This document shows, piece by piece, positions 33,492 through 41,629 of a DNA stretch of 64,000 bases. The stretch lies in the NCBI RefSeq assembly GCF_000798815.1, contig NZ_JTLD01000004.1, forward strand, positions 186,001 through 250,000, given 5' to 3'. The stretch comes from Alistipes sp. ZOR0009. Lineage in GTDB: Bacteria; Bacteroidota; Bacteroidia; Bacteroidales; ZOR0009. Every line of letters begins with the position of its first letter. Positions within the stretch are counted from its first letter, which is position 1. The notes beneath the pieces were generated by a model. That model was given only the letters and a program-made list of their open reading frames with translations, was not told where the DNA came from and did not search any database. The position numbers and the translations under genes were made by a program.

Positions 33492-34874
33492 ATGGAAAAC
33501 ACAAACTCTTTTTTAAATTCGATCTCTTCAACTGTTACCAGAAGTGTACGAGATAAAAGAAGCTTTGATAAACTTTTATTATTAAAAGAAGTTCTGCAGA
33601 AAGTTACTGATTATTTTAAAGCTGAAGCATTTTCGATTTTTCTTGAAAAAGAAGAAGATAACGAAGTATTCTCGTGCGTTGCGGGTAGTGGGTACGCAGG
33701 CGATATCGTAAATAAAGCGGAGTATAGAAAAGATGAAGGTTTTACAGGCTTCATCTTACGCACTCAAGAACCTTTTAATATAAAAAATAAAACTGAGTTA
33801 ATAGAAAAAATAAAAACACACAAAATAAACACAAGTGGTAAATATGATGATATACTTTGGACTGGGAATCGACATTTTAGAAATTTAATAGCAATTCCTT
33901 TACTTCAAAATGAAAAATCAATTGGTCTAATAAAAGTAGAGAACAAAATAGATGATGAATTCTTTTCTGATGAAGAGTTTAACGCGATGAAATTTGCAGG
34001 ACAATTACTTTCTTTATCAATTACTCAAATTGATTTCTACCAAAAATGGAAAAAATCAGAACAATTTGAGTCTATTATTCAAAGAATTCCCAACCTTCTT
34101 AAGAAAGACAATAAGTTTGAAACATTACTAGAAGACATTGTCAAACTAACAATGAACTTTCTTAATACAGAAGTTTGTTTTCTCTACTTAGAAAAAGATG
34201 GTTATTTAGAATGTGCTGCAGGCGCTGGATATGCTCAATCTGTCATAGGGAGGAAAGAAGTTAAATATAAACTTGGAGATTACTATGGTTTGACAGGAGC
34301 AATTGCAGATAGCCGACAACTTTGGATAATTAATAGTAAAGAAGAATTGTCAAATTTGGAAAAAGAAGGAATCGCAAAAAAATTAGGAGACAGACATTAT
34401 GAGAAAGGATGGGAATTTAAAAACTTAATAGGAACTCCATTAAAAATAGACAACAACATACTTGGTGTAATAAAAGCGGAAAATAAAATTGGCACATCAA
34501 CATTTACAAGTTATGATATTAAAGCGTTACAATTAATATCAGATGTTGCATCTCTTGCTATTAACAATTACAAATCACAAGTAATTAAAGAAAAAGAAGA
34601 AAAAGAAGAAGAAACTATTGAACAAAAAATAAAAAACGCAAAAGACAAATTGCGGTTAGGTAAATTTCAAGAAGCAATAAAAATAGGCTTGACAATCGTA
34701 GATCTGTTGAAAGACATTGAAACAAAAAAAAGACTCGTTATATTATCAACTAGATACAATCAGTTAATGAAGCAAGAGGTAATGATGCCTATCGATGAAT
34801 TGATAAGAAATGAGATTTTAATAAAATTATTCGAAGTATTTGACACTTTAGATGATATAAACAAAAATAAATAA
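33492..34874 (+). CDS. Double-GAF sensor protein with probable EAD11 C-terminal domain
   Basis: A 460-residue cytoplasmic protein. GAF 1 is at about residues 25-180 (KVTDYFKAEAFSIFLEKEEDN, GEGFTG-like KDEGFTGFILRTQEPF, NLIAIPLLQNEKSIGLIKVENK). GAF 2 is at about 200-365 (TEVCFLYLEKDGYLECAAGAGY, GLTGAIADSRQ, NLIGTPLKIDNNILGVIKAENK). A charged linker (KEKEEKEEET) leads to a C-terminal helical unit of about 80 residues with RLGKFQEAIKIGL and VILSTRYNQLMKQ, which resembles Effector-Associated Domain 11 from conflict systems. There is no kinase, cyclase or HTH output. It is strongly AT-rich, so probably acquired. The GAF call is firm; the EAD11 call is from motif recall. Confidence 0.8.
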   Translation: MENTNSFLNSISSTVTRSVRDKRSFDKLLLLKEVLQKVTDYFKAEAFSIFLEKEEDNEVFSCVAGSGYAGDIVNKAEYRKDEGFTGFILRTQEPFNIKNKTELIEKIKTHKINTSGKYDDILWTGNRHFRNLIAIPLLQNEKSIGLIKVENKIDDEFFSDEEFNAMKFAGQLLSLSITQIDFYQKWKKSEQFESIIQRIPNLLKKDNKFETLLEDIVKLTMNFLNTEVCFLYLEKDGYLECAAGAGYAQSVIGRKEVKYKLGDYYGLTGAIADSRQLWIINSKEELSNLEKEGIAKKLGDRHYEKGWEFKNLIGTPLKIDNNILGVIKAENKIGTSTFTSYDIKALQLISDVASLAINNYKSQVIKEKEEKEEETIEQKIKNAKDKLRLGKFQEAIKIGLTIVDLLKDIETKKRLVILSTRYNQLMKQEVMMPIDELIRNEILIKLFEVFDTLDDINKNK

Positions 34875-34880
34875 CAATCT

Positions 34881-34927
34881 ACAAATGCGATTTTCAATAT
34901 ATAATACATTTTGAAAATCGCATTTGT
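34881..34927 (+). terminator. Perfect 16-bp inverted repeat between the GAF and AbiGi genes
   Basis: ACAAATGCGATTTTCA (34881-34896) and TGAAAATCGCATTTGT (34912-34927) are exact inverse copies around a 15-base loop. No T-run of more than two follows. It may end most GAF transcripts, letting only some continue into the next gene, for which I see no separate TAnnTTTG promoter. Confidence 0.7.
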
Positions 34928-34963
34928 TAATTAAATTACAAACACAATTTTCAAATAAAACAA

Positions 34964-35731
34964 ATGTCTAAAATTGCTGAAAACTTAAGCGCTGAAACTC
35001 TTTTTCATTTTACTTCTAGTATAGACCATTTAGTCAATATATTGAAAACCAACTTTAGTCCTAGATATTGCCTAGAAGATTCATCCTATTTTTCTATAAA
35101 AGGATATAGTAATACAGAACAAGCATATCCTATGGTTTGCTTTTGTGATATTCCTCTATCAAAAATTAAATCACACCTTATTACATATGGTGAATACGGT
35201 ATAGGTCTTAGTAAAGATTGGGGCTTTAAAAACAACTTAACCCCTTTAATTTATTCAAGGCCAAACACCAAGACTTCAAATGCAATAGAAAATTTAATCA
35301 CTTGGTATTTAAATAACAATGAATTAAAAGATTCTGATGATATAAAGCTTATAACTTCAGAATTACTCATGCATATAAAGCCTTATGAAGGGAAGATGTA
35401 CAGGAACGGAAAATATGAACTCACAAAATTTTATGATGAAAGAGAATGGAGATGGATTCCTAATATTGCAAATGATGAAATACCTTTAAGTATAGATAAA
35501 AAAACTTTTAATGACTCGAAAACACGAGATATATACAACGAAAAAATTTGCAATTATTATAGTTTAAAATTCACACCTCAAGATATTAAATACTTAATAA
35601 TAAAAGATGATTCTGAGATTAGTTCTTTTATAGAAAAAATTGAATCAATAAAAGGTTTTTACGATTCAAAAACGATTAAAATATTAACCACTAGAATATT
35701 TACATCAAATCAAATCAAATTTGATCTGTAA
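34964..35731 (+). CDS. AbiGi-like (abortive-infection antitoxin family) protein
   Basis: A 255-residue protein whose opening (LFHFTSSIDHLVNILKTNFSPRYCLED), MVCFCDIPLSKIKSHLITYGEYGIGLSKDW and FYDEREWRWIP are the signatures of the AbiGi family, named for one half of the lactococcal AbiG phage-abortion system. Length fits (AbiGi is about 250). The partner AbiGii (a nucleotidyltransferase-like toxin) is not next to it; the neighbour is the GAF/EAD11 protein. It is strongly AT-rich like that gene. Family call is good; its role here, toxin, antitoxin or sensor, is open. Confidence 0.75.
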   Translation: MSKIAENLSAETLFHFTSSIDHLVNILKTNFSPRYCLEDSSYFSIKGYSNTEQAYPMVCFCDIPLSKIKSHLITYGEYGIGLSKDWGFKNNLTPLIYSRPNTKTSNAIENLITWYLNNNELKDSDDIKLITSELLMHIKPYEGKMYRNGKYELTKFYDEREWRWIPNIANDEIPLSIDKKTFNDSKTRDIYNEKICNYYSLKFTPQDIKYLIIKDDSEISSFIEKIESIKGFYDSKTIKILTTRIFTSNQIKFDL

Positions 35732-35744
35732 CTTTCATTAGACA

Positions 35745-35814
35745 TAATTTAAGTCGAAGTGTAAAAATCGTCGGAATTTGTAATTGAACTCCTCTAATTT
35801 AAGTCGTAGTCTAA
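35745..35814. repeat. Short direct repeat after the AbiGi gene
   Basis: TAATTTAAGTCGAAGTGTAA (35745-35764) recurs at 35795-35814 with two changes. The copies are spaced by exactly 50 bases. This could be an element end or a regulatory site; nothing else supports either. Confidence 0.5.
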
Positions 35815-36792
35815 GACTATGATTAAATAAAAATAAATGCTCATATTCAAAACACAACCACACCAACAGAGGCTTTACCTTTAATGTTGGAATCCATATT
35901 AAACGAATTTAAAAATTACACTTTTGGTTTTGCAAATCGGTAAAATTTGAGGAATCCTACCAAACAGAATCTAGCCTTGGACTGATATAGATGATCATTA
36001 AAATTAAAGAAGATTTACTAAAGCGCAAAACAAAGTACCGTGTATACATATATAAATTATTACCATACGATTACAAAAAATATCAACCATTAATAAAACG
36101 CTACTTATAGACGTATTTCCCTTGCCAAAAGGAGAAAACCACAAGAAACAAAAGCTCCACCGGTATCGCATCGGTAGAGCTTCTCAGCTGTTGGGAATAT
36201 TAGAATACAGGTTAACTATTAATTCATTCAATAAGCGGAGATGTACCCTCCCTAATCAACGTCAGCTACGGCTGTGCCGTTTTATAAAGCAGCGTTTAAA
36301 AGCTTCGCTCTTTACGTAAGGAAAGGAGCTCCGCCAGTGTCACACCGATAGAACTCCTTTTCTGGCCGTTGGATATATTAAAGTATTAATTATGGATAGA
36401 AAATTAAATTTTAAAGGGTTTCACATACAAACTATCCGTCTAATTCGGAGCATTCGGCTGCTGCCTTAACAGCCCCTAATGCTTAACCTCTTTCACATAC
36501 TCAATCAATCATCCTGAGCAAAGTTAAGCAGATCATCTCGACTATCAATAGCCGTCAGGCGGGATATGCCCACATAATCAGAAACATATATACTATTAAT
36601 TAGAGATGATTCGCTCCAAAAGTTGGTTCTACCGGTCCAAATAAATCCGCACCAGCAGCTTGTAACGTAAGGCAATCTTTACTGCAGGGGATTGACCGCT
36701 TTGGCCTCTATCCTAAAATTACACGGCCAAGCGGAATTTTCTTTTGGCTAGCGATCCGTACGCTACGCATCACCCAGGGAGCCTACAGAATA
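35815..36792. other. Long gene-free stretch after the AbiGi gene
   Basis: About 1 kb with no supportable gene; a 65-codon frame at 36122-36319 lacks coding character. It holds two related hairpins (36147-36385) and short fragments such as TTTCACATAC twice (36419, 36490). It looks like decayed sequence at the edge of the accessory island. No tRNA or known RNA is recognised. Confidence 0.5.
36147..36385. repeat. Pair of related terminator-like hairpins
   Basis: 36147-36210 and 36322-36385 align over about 60 bases: AGCTCC-CC-GT-TC-CA-CG-TAGA-CT, then (T/C)GTTGG and ATATTA. Each could fold as a hairpin (e.g. AAAGCTC/GAGCTT in the first, GGAG..CTCC in the second, the latter followed by TTTTCT). 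They look like diverged copies of one terminator or of the end of a duplicated gene. Confidence 0.6.
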
Positions 36793-36795
36793 AAA

Positions 36796-36822
36796 AAGGG
36801 GCCGCCCATTTGGACAGCCCCT
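36796..36822 (-). terminator. Intrinsic terminator after efp
   Basis: On the minus strand GGGGCTGTCC-AAAT-GGGCGGCCCC is a near-perfect stem-loop followed by six T's, about 20 bases after the efp stop. Confidence 0.85.
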
Positions 36823-36844
36823 CGTTCTATTTCTTAAGGTAGAA

Positions 36845-37414
36845 TTAAGACTTTACGCGCTCAGAGTAGCTGCGAGTACGGGTATCAATTCTAATCTTTT
36901 CGTCTTGGTTGATAAATAGCGGAACGCGGATTTCAGCACCAGTTTCCAAGGTTGCTGGCTTAAGCGCATTCGAAGAAGCGGTATCGCCCTTTAGACCTGG
37001 CTCGGTATAGGTTACCACTAGGTCTACGAAAGGAGGAAGCTCGCAGGTTAGCACCTCTTCCTTATCGGCGTGTACCATCATTTCAACGTACTGACCTTCC
37101 TTCATTAGGTCTGCGTTTTCAACGATATCCTTTTCTAGGGTAATTTGCTCGAAAGTTTCGTTGTGCATGAAGTTGTATCCAGTCTCGTCCTCGTACAGGA
37201 ATTGGTATGGACGACGCTCAACGCGGATAATGTCGATCTTAACGCCAGCGTTGAAGGTATTTTCGATTACACGTCCGTTCTCTAGATTTCTAAGCTTTGT
37301 TCTAACGAATGCGGCACCTTTACCTGGTTTTACGTGTTGGAATTCAACAACTGTAAATGGCTTACCGTTCATTTCGATGCAAAGTCCGTTTTTGATATCT
37401 GCTGTAGTTGCCAT
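36845..37414 (-). CDS. efp: Translation elongation factor P
   Basis: A 189-residue EF-P, which eases peptide-bond formation at proline stretches. The N-terminal KOW-like domain ([20 protein letters not shown]) carries the modification loop [10 protein letters not shown] with the target lysine, followed by the two OB domains ending [17 protein letters not shown] -7 match (TATATTTG on the minus strand, 37441-37448) lies 26 bases upstream. It is downstream of tsaB with a 65-base gap that contains this promoter. Confidence 0.97.
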   Translation of the reverse strand: MATTADIKNGLCIEMNGKPFTVVEFQHVKPGKGAAFVRTKLRNLENGRVIENTFNAGVKIDIIRVERRPYQFLYEDETGYNFMHNETFEQITLEKDIVENADLMKEGQYVEMMVHADKEEVLTCELPPFVDLVVTYTEPGLKGDTASSNALKPATLETGAEIRVPLFINQDEKIRIDTRTRSYSERVKS

Positions 37415-37479
37415 AAAAGGTTTACAAGTTTATTTTGTTGCAAATATAATTCATTGATTTTAAAAATGGTTGCACTAAA

Positions 37480-38172
37480 TTACAGTCCTAGCAAATTTTT
37501 CTTCGATTTAGTAACCACAAAGTCCTTTAAATAAAAAGGTTCGTAGTAGGCAACATCGACAAATACCTCTGCAGAAAGCATATTTAGTGCAATAGGAACC
37601 ATATTGGCGGCAGAGGCCTTTACATCGATAAAGCGTGCATTGGGATGGGTAATTACATCGGCACATTTACCAGCGCCATTGCCAAAGAAGTAGATAACGT
37701 TACGCTCGAGCTCGCTAGCAAAGGAGTTTTCGTCGATAATAAGCGCCTCAACATCGGTTTGCTTCTCGCCTTTAGCGTTATAAAGCGCGGTGTAAACCTC
37801 CATTCTACGGGCATCTATCATTGGGCAGTATAGCGCTCCTTGGTCCGTTACCTGACCTAGGGCTCCTTGAACAAGCGCAGCCAAGCTACCGATGGCAATC
37901 ATTGGGAGCTTACTTCCAAAACATATTCCTTTTGCTGTAGAGACGCCAATTCGCAGGCCGGTGTAGGATCCGGGTCCCTCGCTAACGGCAACGACCGAAA
38001 GATCGGCTGCTGTAAGGTTGTTAGATGCTAGTAGCTCGTCGATAAATACCGCCAGAGAATGCGCGTGGGCTTGCGGTTCCGAACTTTCGCGTATGGCTAT
38101 AACCTGATTATCTTTTGAAAGGGAAACGGAGCATACCTCCGTTCCCGTTTCAATACAAAGTATGATGCTCAT
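37480..38172 (-). CDS. tsaB: tRNA threonylcarbamoyladenosine biosynthesis protein TsaB
   Basis: A 230-residue ASKHA-fold protein that partners TsaD/TsaE to make t6A in tRNAs reading ANN codons. Signatures: ILCIETGTEVCSVSLS at the start, AHSLAVFIDELL, and VAVSEGPGSYTGLRIGVSTAKGICFG. Length matches the family. It has its own promoter (38216-38247) that overlaps the end of the adaptor gene. TsaB lacks the TsaD metal site, as expected. Confidence 0.95.
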   Translation of the reverse strand: MSIILCIETGTEVCSVSLSKDNQVIAIRESSEPQAHAHSLAVFIDELLASNNLTAADLSVVAVSEGPGSYTGLRIGVSTAKGICFGSKLPMIAIGSLAALVQGALGQVTDQGALYCPMIDARRMEVYTALYNAKGEKQTDVEALIIDENSFASELERNVIYFFGNGAGKCADVITHPNARFIDVKASAANMVPIALNMLSAEVFVDVAYYEPFYLKDFVVTKSKKNLLGL

Positions 38173-38215
38173 GTATCTTTTGCTTGCTGTTAAGCCTTCA
38201 TTTGGCTTGTGGCGG

Positions 38216-38247
38216 CAAAGATACTTAAATATTGCGCTCTATTCAAA
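38216..38247 (-). promoter_or_regulatory. Bacteroidota promoter for tsaB
   Basis: On the minus strand TTTG (38244-38247) is followed after exactly 20 bases by TATCTTTG (38216-38223), a full TTTG-N20-TAnnTTTG promoter. Transcription would start near 38209, about 37 bases before the start codon. Confidence 0.8.
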
Positions 38248-39558
38248 TACCTTATCTTTAGCAACAACTTCGACTGCTGTTCCATCTTTTAGCTTACGCG
38301 ATATGGCGCTAAAGGGGCTTACAACAACCTGATCGTCTTTCTTTAATCCGCTAAGGATTTGGATGTAGGTATTATCCTGAATTCCTGTTTTTACCTTTAC
38401 CCTTTTAACCGTTTTCTCTTTAGGCTTGTAAACAAATACAACCTCCTCGCCTCCCGACTTTTCAAGAACAGAATCGTCAATAGGAGTCGCCTCCTCCTGG
38501 TCTTTTACCTCTTCCTTCTTATCCTTCTGTGCCTTTATCTTAGCAGAGTCGATATAGTTGGTTACGGCCTGTATTGGGATAGAAAGGGCATGTGGTATAG
38601 CATTTGTTTCGATCTCGACCGATGCCGACATACCTGGACGGAATGGGCTTGGGCTATTAGGCTTTACCAAGCTAGCGTAGGACTCTTCCAAAAGAAGCAC
38701 ACGCACCTCGAAGTTGATAACCTGATCGGTGCTCGAAGCGTTAGTGGTGGCCGAATTGGCTATTTGGGTTACTATCCCCTTAAACTTCTTTCCCAGATAG
38801 GCGTCTATTTCGACAAAAGCCGTGTCGTGCAGCTTTACCTTTACGATGTCATTTTCGTTTACGTCGGCATAAACCTCCATTTGGTTTAAGTTGGCAATAC
38901 GCATAACCTCGGTACCGGTCATCTGCATTGTTCCTACAACTCTTTCGCCTAGCTCCACATTCAGCTTAGAGATTACACCGCTCATTGGAGCGTAGATGGT
39001 CGTTTTGGAAAGGCTTTCATTAGCCTCCTTCAATGAGGCTTCCGCACTTTGGTAGTCGGATTGCGCTGCCTGAAGGCTGCTCTTTGAGTTTTTATAGGCG
39101 GCTTCGAAGTTTTCGAACTCCGACTTAGATATTACCTTTTGCTCGTAAAGCGATTTATTACGGTTGTATGCCTGCTCGTCTTTTTGCAGCTGCACCTGAG
39201 CTTGGTTAATTCGCGACTTTGCTGTATTTAGGCCTGCAGCAGCTCTGTCTCGTTGAGATATATACAGATCTGGCTTTACCTTAAACAGTAGGTCTCCACG
39301 ATTTACCCGCTGCCCTTCCTTTACAGGAAGCTCCACAATTTCACCCGAAACGTCGGAACTGATCTTTACCTCTGTTACAGGATGTATTTTCCCATTAGCA
39401 GAAACGGTTTCCACAATTCGTCGCTCTAAAGGCTTTTCTACGGCAACTTTGGTAACGGCATCTTTACCAAACCATCCGGCCTTCTTTCCAACAATAAGCA
39501 AAACAACAAGCGCAACCGCGCCAATAATGATGTATCTCGTAAGATTTTTCTTTTTCAT
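38239..39558 (-). CDS. Efflux periplasmic adaptor (HlyD/MacA-like)
   Basis: A 439-residue adaptor with an N-terminal membrane anchor (IIIGAVALVVLLIVGKKAG), lipoyl halves (VKEGQRVNRGDLLFKVKPD and IYAPMSGVISKLNVELGE) around a long coiled-coil hairpin, and a beta-barrel domain. A charged insert (KIKAQKDKKEEVKDQEEA) lies near residue 345. It is joined to a TolC gene (4-base gap). Such pairs normally serve an ABC (MacB-type) permease, but the next gene is tsaB, so the permease is elsewhere or absent. Confidence 0.9.
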   Translation of the reverse strand: MKKKNLTRYIIIGAVALVVLLIVGKKAGWFGKDAVTKVAVEKPLERRIVETVSANGKIHPVTEVKISSDVSGEIVELPVKEGQRVNRGDLLFKVKPDLYISQRDRAAAGLNTAKSRINQAQVQLQKDEQAYNRNKSLYEQKVISKSEFENFEAAYKNSKSSLQAAQSDYQSAEASLKEANESLSKTTIYAPMSGVISKLNVELGERVVGTMQMTGTEVMRIANLNQMEVYADVNENDIVKVKLHDTAFVEIDAYLGKKFKGIVTQIANSATTNASSTDQVINFEVRVLLLEESYASLVKPNSPSPFRPGMSASVEIETNAIPHALSIPIQAVTNYIDSAKIKAQKDKKEEVKDQEEATPIDDSVLEKSGGEEVVFVYKPKEKTVKRVKVKTGIQDNTYIQILSGLKKDDQVVVSPFSAISRKLKDGTAVEVVAKDKVFE

Positions 39559-39562
39559 TGCC

Positions 39563-40936
39563 TTACAGTTTTATAGGAATACCCTTGTAAAAATCGAGAA
39601 TTTTTGTCTTAAAGATGAACTCGTACTTTGCCTGTAGCAAGTCCGATTCCGATTTCGAAAGGTTGTTCTTTGCAGTATTATAGTCGAGGGAGTTTGCTGC
39701 TCCTACGTTGAATTTCTTATCGGCATTGGTAAAAGTCTCGGCAAAGGCATCGCGAGCCTTTTGGGTTGCATGAAACTTTTTCAAAGCGCCAACCGCATCG
39801 GCATGAGCTTGCGCTATTTCCTTATATAGTACGTTTCGTTGCTGCTGAAGGTTAAGCTGCGCGGCAGTATATCCTATACGAGCGTTATTAACCGAGTACT
39901 TATTTCTAAAGCTGCTGAATATTGGGATGCTTAGGTTGAGCCCCAAGTTTGTTGTCTGATTCTTTCGTAGCTGATCGCTTATAGCCTGCTTTCCGTAGAT
40001 GGCAACCGGATTTCCGCTGGCATCGGTTGTCATCGACTTCAGCTCCTGCGCCTGGTTAAAGAAGCTTGTTCCATACTGAGCAGAAAAGGACAACGTAGGG
40101 TAGTAACCGCTTTGAGCAACCTTTACTCCACGTTCGGCACTCTCCACCTTCACCTCTGCCGACTTAATCTGTGGAAGTCCAAGCGAGCTTTCGAATAGAG
40201 AGCCAGGAGAGGCAAGCACATACTGCTCGTTCATGGGGATATTACTAGGATGATCTATCTTAAACTGGGTATCAGCAGAAAGTTCGAGCAGCTGCTTAAG
40301 CGTTAGGTAGGCAATATCGAGCTGGTTCTGCGCATTTACCAATGCCACCTCCTCTTGGGCCTGCTGAGAACGAATCTCCAAAAGATTACTCTGGGAGAGG
40401 TTGCCCGCATCCACCAACTTTTGAGTTCTTTCAACCTGACTCTTGGTTAGCTCCACCTGCCTTTGCGAGATTAGCACCTGCTCTTCATTAAATAACACCT
40501 GCAGGTAGGACGCAACAACATTTAGCGATACATCATTCCGTGTTTTCTCAACATCTAGCAGAGCCGATTGGAGATCGAGCTTATTCTTGGCAATGGTATT
40601 CCGCTTATTCAAACCGCCAAAAAGTTCGACTTGGCTACCAACCCCAAAGCTTCCACTCCAAGAGTTTTTATCTACAGCCGAGAAGTTGGAGTTATCTCGC
40701 GAACGTCCAAAAGAAAGAGACTGGCTTCCGCTTCCCGAGATGGTGGGTGTTTGGCTCCATTGCGACTGCCTTAATGTATTTTCGGCGTTGGATACGTTTA
40801 ACCCTTGCTGCTTAATGGTTATATTATTACTTAGCGCGTATTCAATACACCTTTCAAGAGTCCAAGTCTCCTGCGCATCTCCTGCTGCCGAAAAGAAAAG
40901 TGATGCTGCTAACAAAAAAACTATTTTTAATTTCAT
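39563..40936 (-). CDS. TolC family outer-membrane efflux channel
   Basis: A 457-residue TolC protein from the ATG at 40936: signal peptide MKLKIVFLLAASLFFSAAGDAQ, then WTLERCIEYALSNNITIKQ and two helical repeat halves with LVDAGNLSQSNLLEIRSQQ and NVGAANSLDYNTAKNNLSKSES, the family hallmark of each OEP repeat. The frame extends 30 codons further to a weak ATG, but that lead has no signal character. It is the first gene of the channel-adaptor pair. Confidence 0.93.
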   Translation of the reverse strand: MKLKIVFLLAASLFFSAAGDAQETWTLERCIEYALSNNITIKQQGLNVSNAENTLRQSQWSQTPTISGSGSQSLSFGRSRDNSNFSAVDKNSWSGSFGVGSQVELFGGLNKRNTIAKNKLDLQSALLDVEKTRNDVSLNVVASYLQVLFNEEQVLISQRQVELTKSQVERTQKLVDAGNLSQSNLLEIRSQQAQEEVALVNAQNQLDIAYLTLKQLLELSADTQFKIDHPSNIPMNEQYVLASPGSLFESSLGLPQIKSAEVKVESAERGVKVAQSGYYPTLSFSAQYGTSFFNQAQELKSMTTDASGNPVAIYGKQAISDQLRKNQTTNLGLNLSIPIFSSFRNKYSVNNARIGYTAAQLNLQQQRNVLYKEIAQAHADAVGALKKFHATQKARDAFAETFTNADKKFNVGAANSLDYNTAKNNLSKSESDLLQAKYEFIFKTKILDFYKGIPIKL

Positions 40937-41134
40937 CCTAATACATTTATTATTAAGGTTGAATCCTACGATATAAACACCAACGCTATCCAACCCAAGT
41001 AACGGGTAAAGTCGGAAGGTGTTCAATATTGCCTTTAAGTAGTCTTAATCGACACATCGCAAGTTAGCTAAAAATAGAATAAATAGAAATAACTTGAAAG
41101 ATGCACGACCTGATTTTAAATCACACTTATGAAT

Positions 41135-41176
41135 AAAAAACAGCCAGCATATTTCGAGAAAATGCTGGCTGATATT
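41135..41176 (-). terminator. Intrinsic terminator after the NfeD gene
   Basis: CAGCCAGCAT and (A)ATGCTGGCTG form a 10-bp stem with a 10-base loop, followed on the minus strand by TTTTTTATTC. Confidence 0.85.
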
Positions 41177-41188
41177 TTTTGAGGAATG

Positions 41189-41629
41189 CTATTCTTTTAC
41201 AATAACAACGATTCCATCCATCCTTACAATAGTAACAGTTGCGTTTAAAGGAATGCTAGCCCCATCGTGGCTAACAGCCTCCCACTCGGCTCCTCGATAG
41301 AAAACTCTACCGCTCCCATTTTCGGGAATTTCACGCACCACCTTTACCTTTTCTCCAGAAAACTCGGAGTATCCTACCCCATCTTTTGCCTGCGAGAACT
41401 TTTGTTTTAAAAATTTACGAAGCAAGAGTAAAAACGCTACGGAGCTTACGCTGAAAACAACAACCTGTAAGGTAATTGTTGGCAAAATACCAAAGAAGGT
41501 AAGAAGCGCTGTAAGCAATGCTCCCATAGCAAGAAAGAAGGCGAAAAAGGAGAGCGAGAACATCTCAATCACCAGCATTAAAAAGCCGATGATGAGCCAA
41601 AGCTGCGAATGGCTAATTACGTCCATCAT
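41189..41629 (-). CDS. NfeD-like membrane protein
   Basis: A 146-residue protein with an N-terminal block of membrane helices (LWLIIGFLMLVIEMFSLSFFAFFLAMGALLTALLTF) and a C-terminal OB-type beta domain (GYSEFSGEKVKVVREIPENGSGRVFYRGAEW). This is the short NfeD/YbbJ type, which partners SPFH proteins of the QmcA group. Its start codon overlaps the stop of the SPFH gene (TAATG), so the two are coupled. Proposed role: membrane quality control or microdomain organisation; the exact role is unknown. Confidence 0.9.
   Translation of the reverse strand: MMDVISHSQLWLIIGFLMLVIEMFSLSFFAFFLAMGALLTALLTFFGILPTITLQVVVFSVSSVAFLLLLRKFLKQKFSQAKDGVGYSEFSGEKVKVVREIPENGSGRVFYRGAEWEAVSHDGASIPLNATVTIVRMDGIVVIVKE

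Noticed and set aside
36122-36319. 65-codon frame after the AbiGi gene
   Set aside because: It runs through a terminator-like hairpin, is basic and without pattern, and has no promoter or conserved motif.
35815-36792. Hidden tRNA or structural RNA in the long gene-free stretch
   Set aside because: I looked for cloverleaf arms and CCA ends and found none; the hairpins look like terminators.
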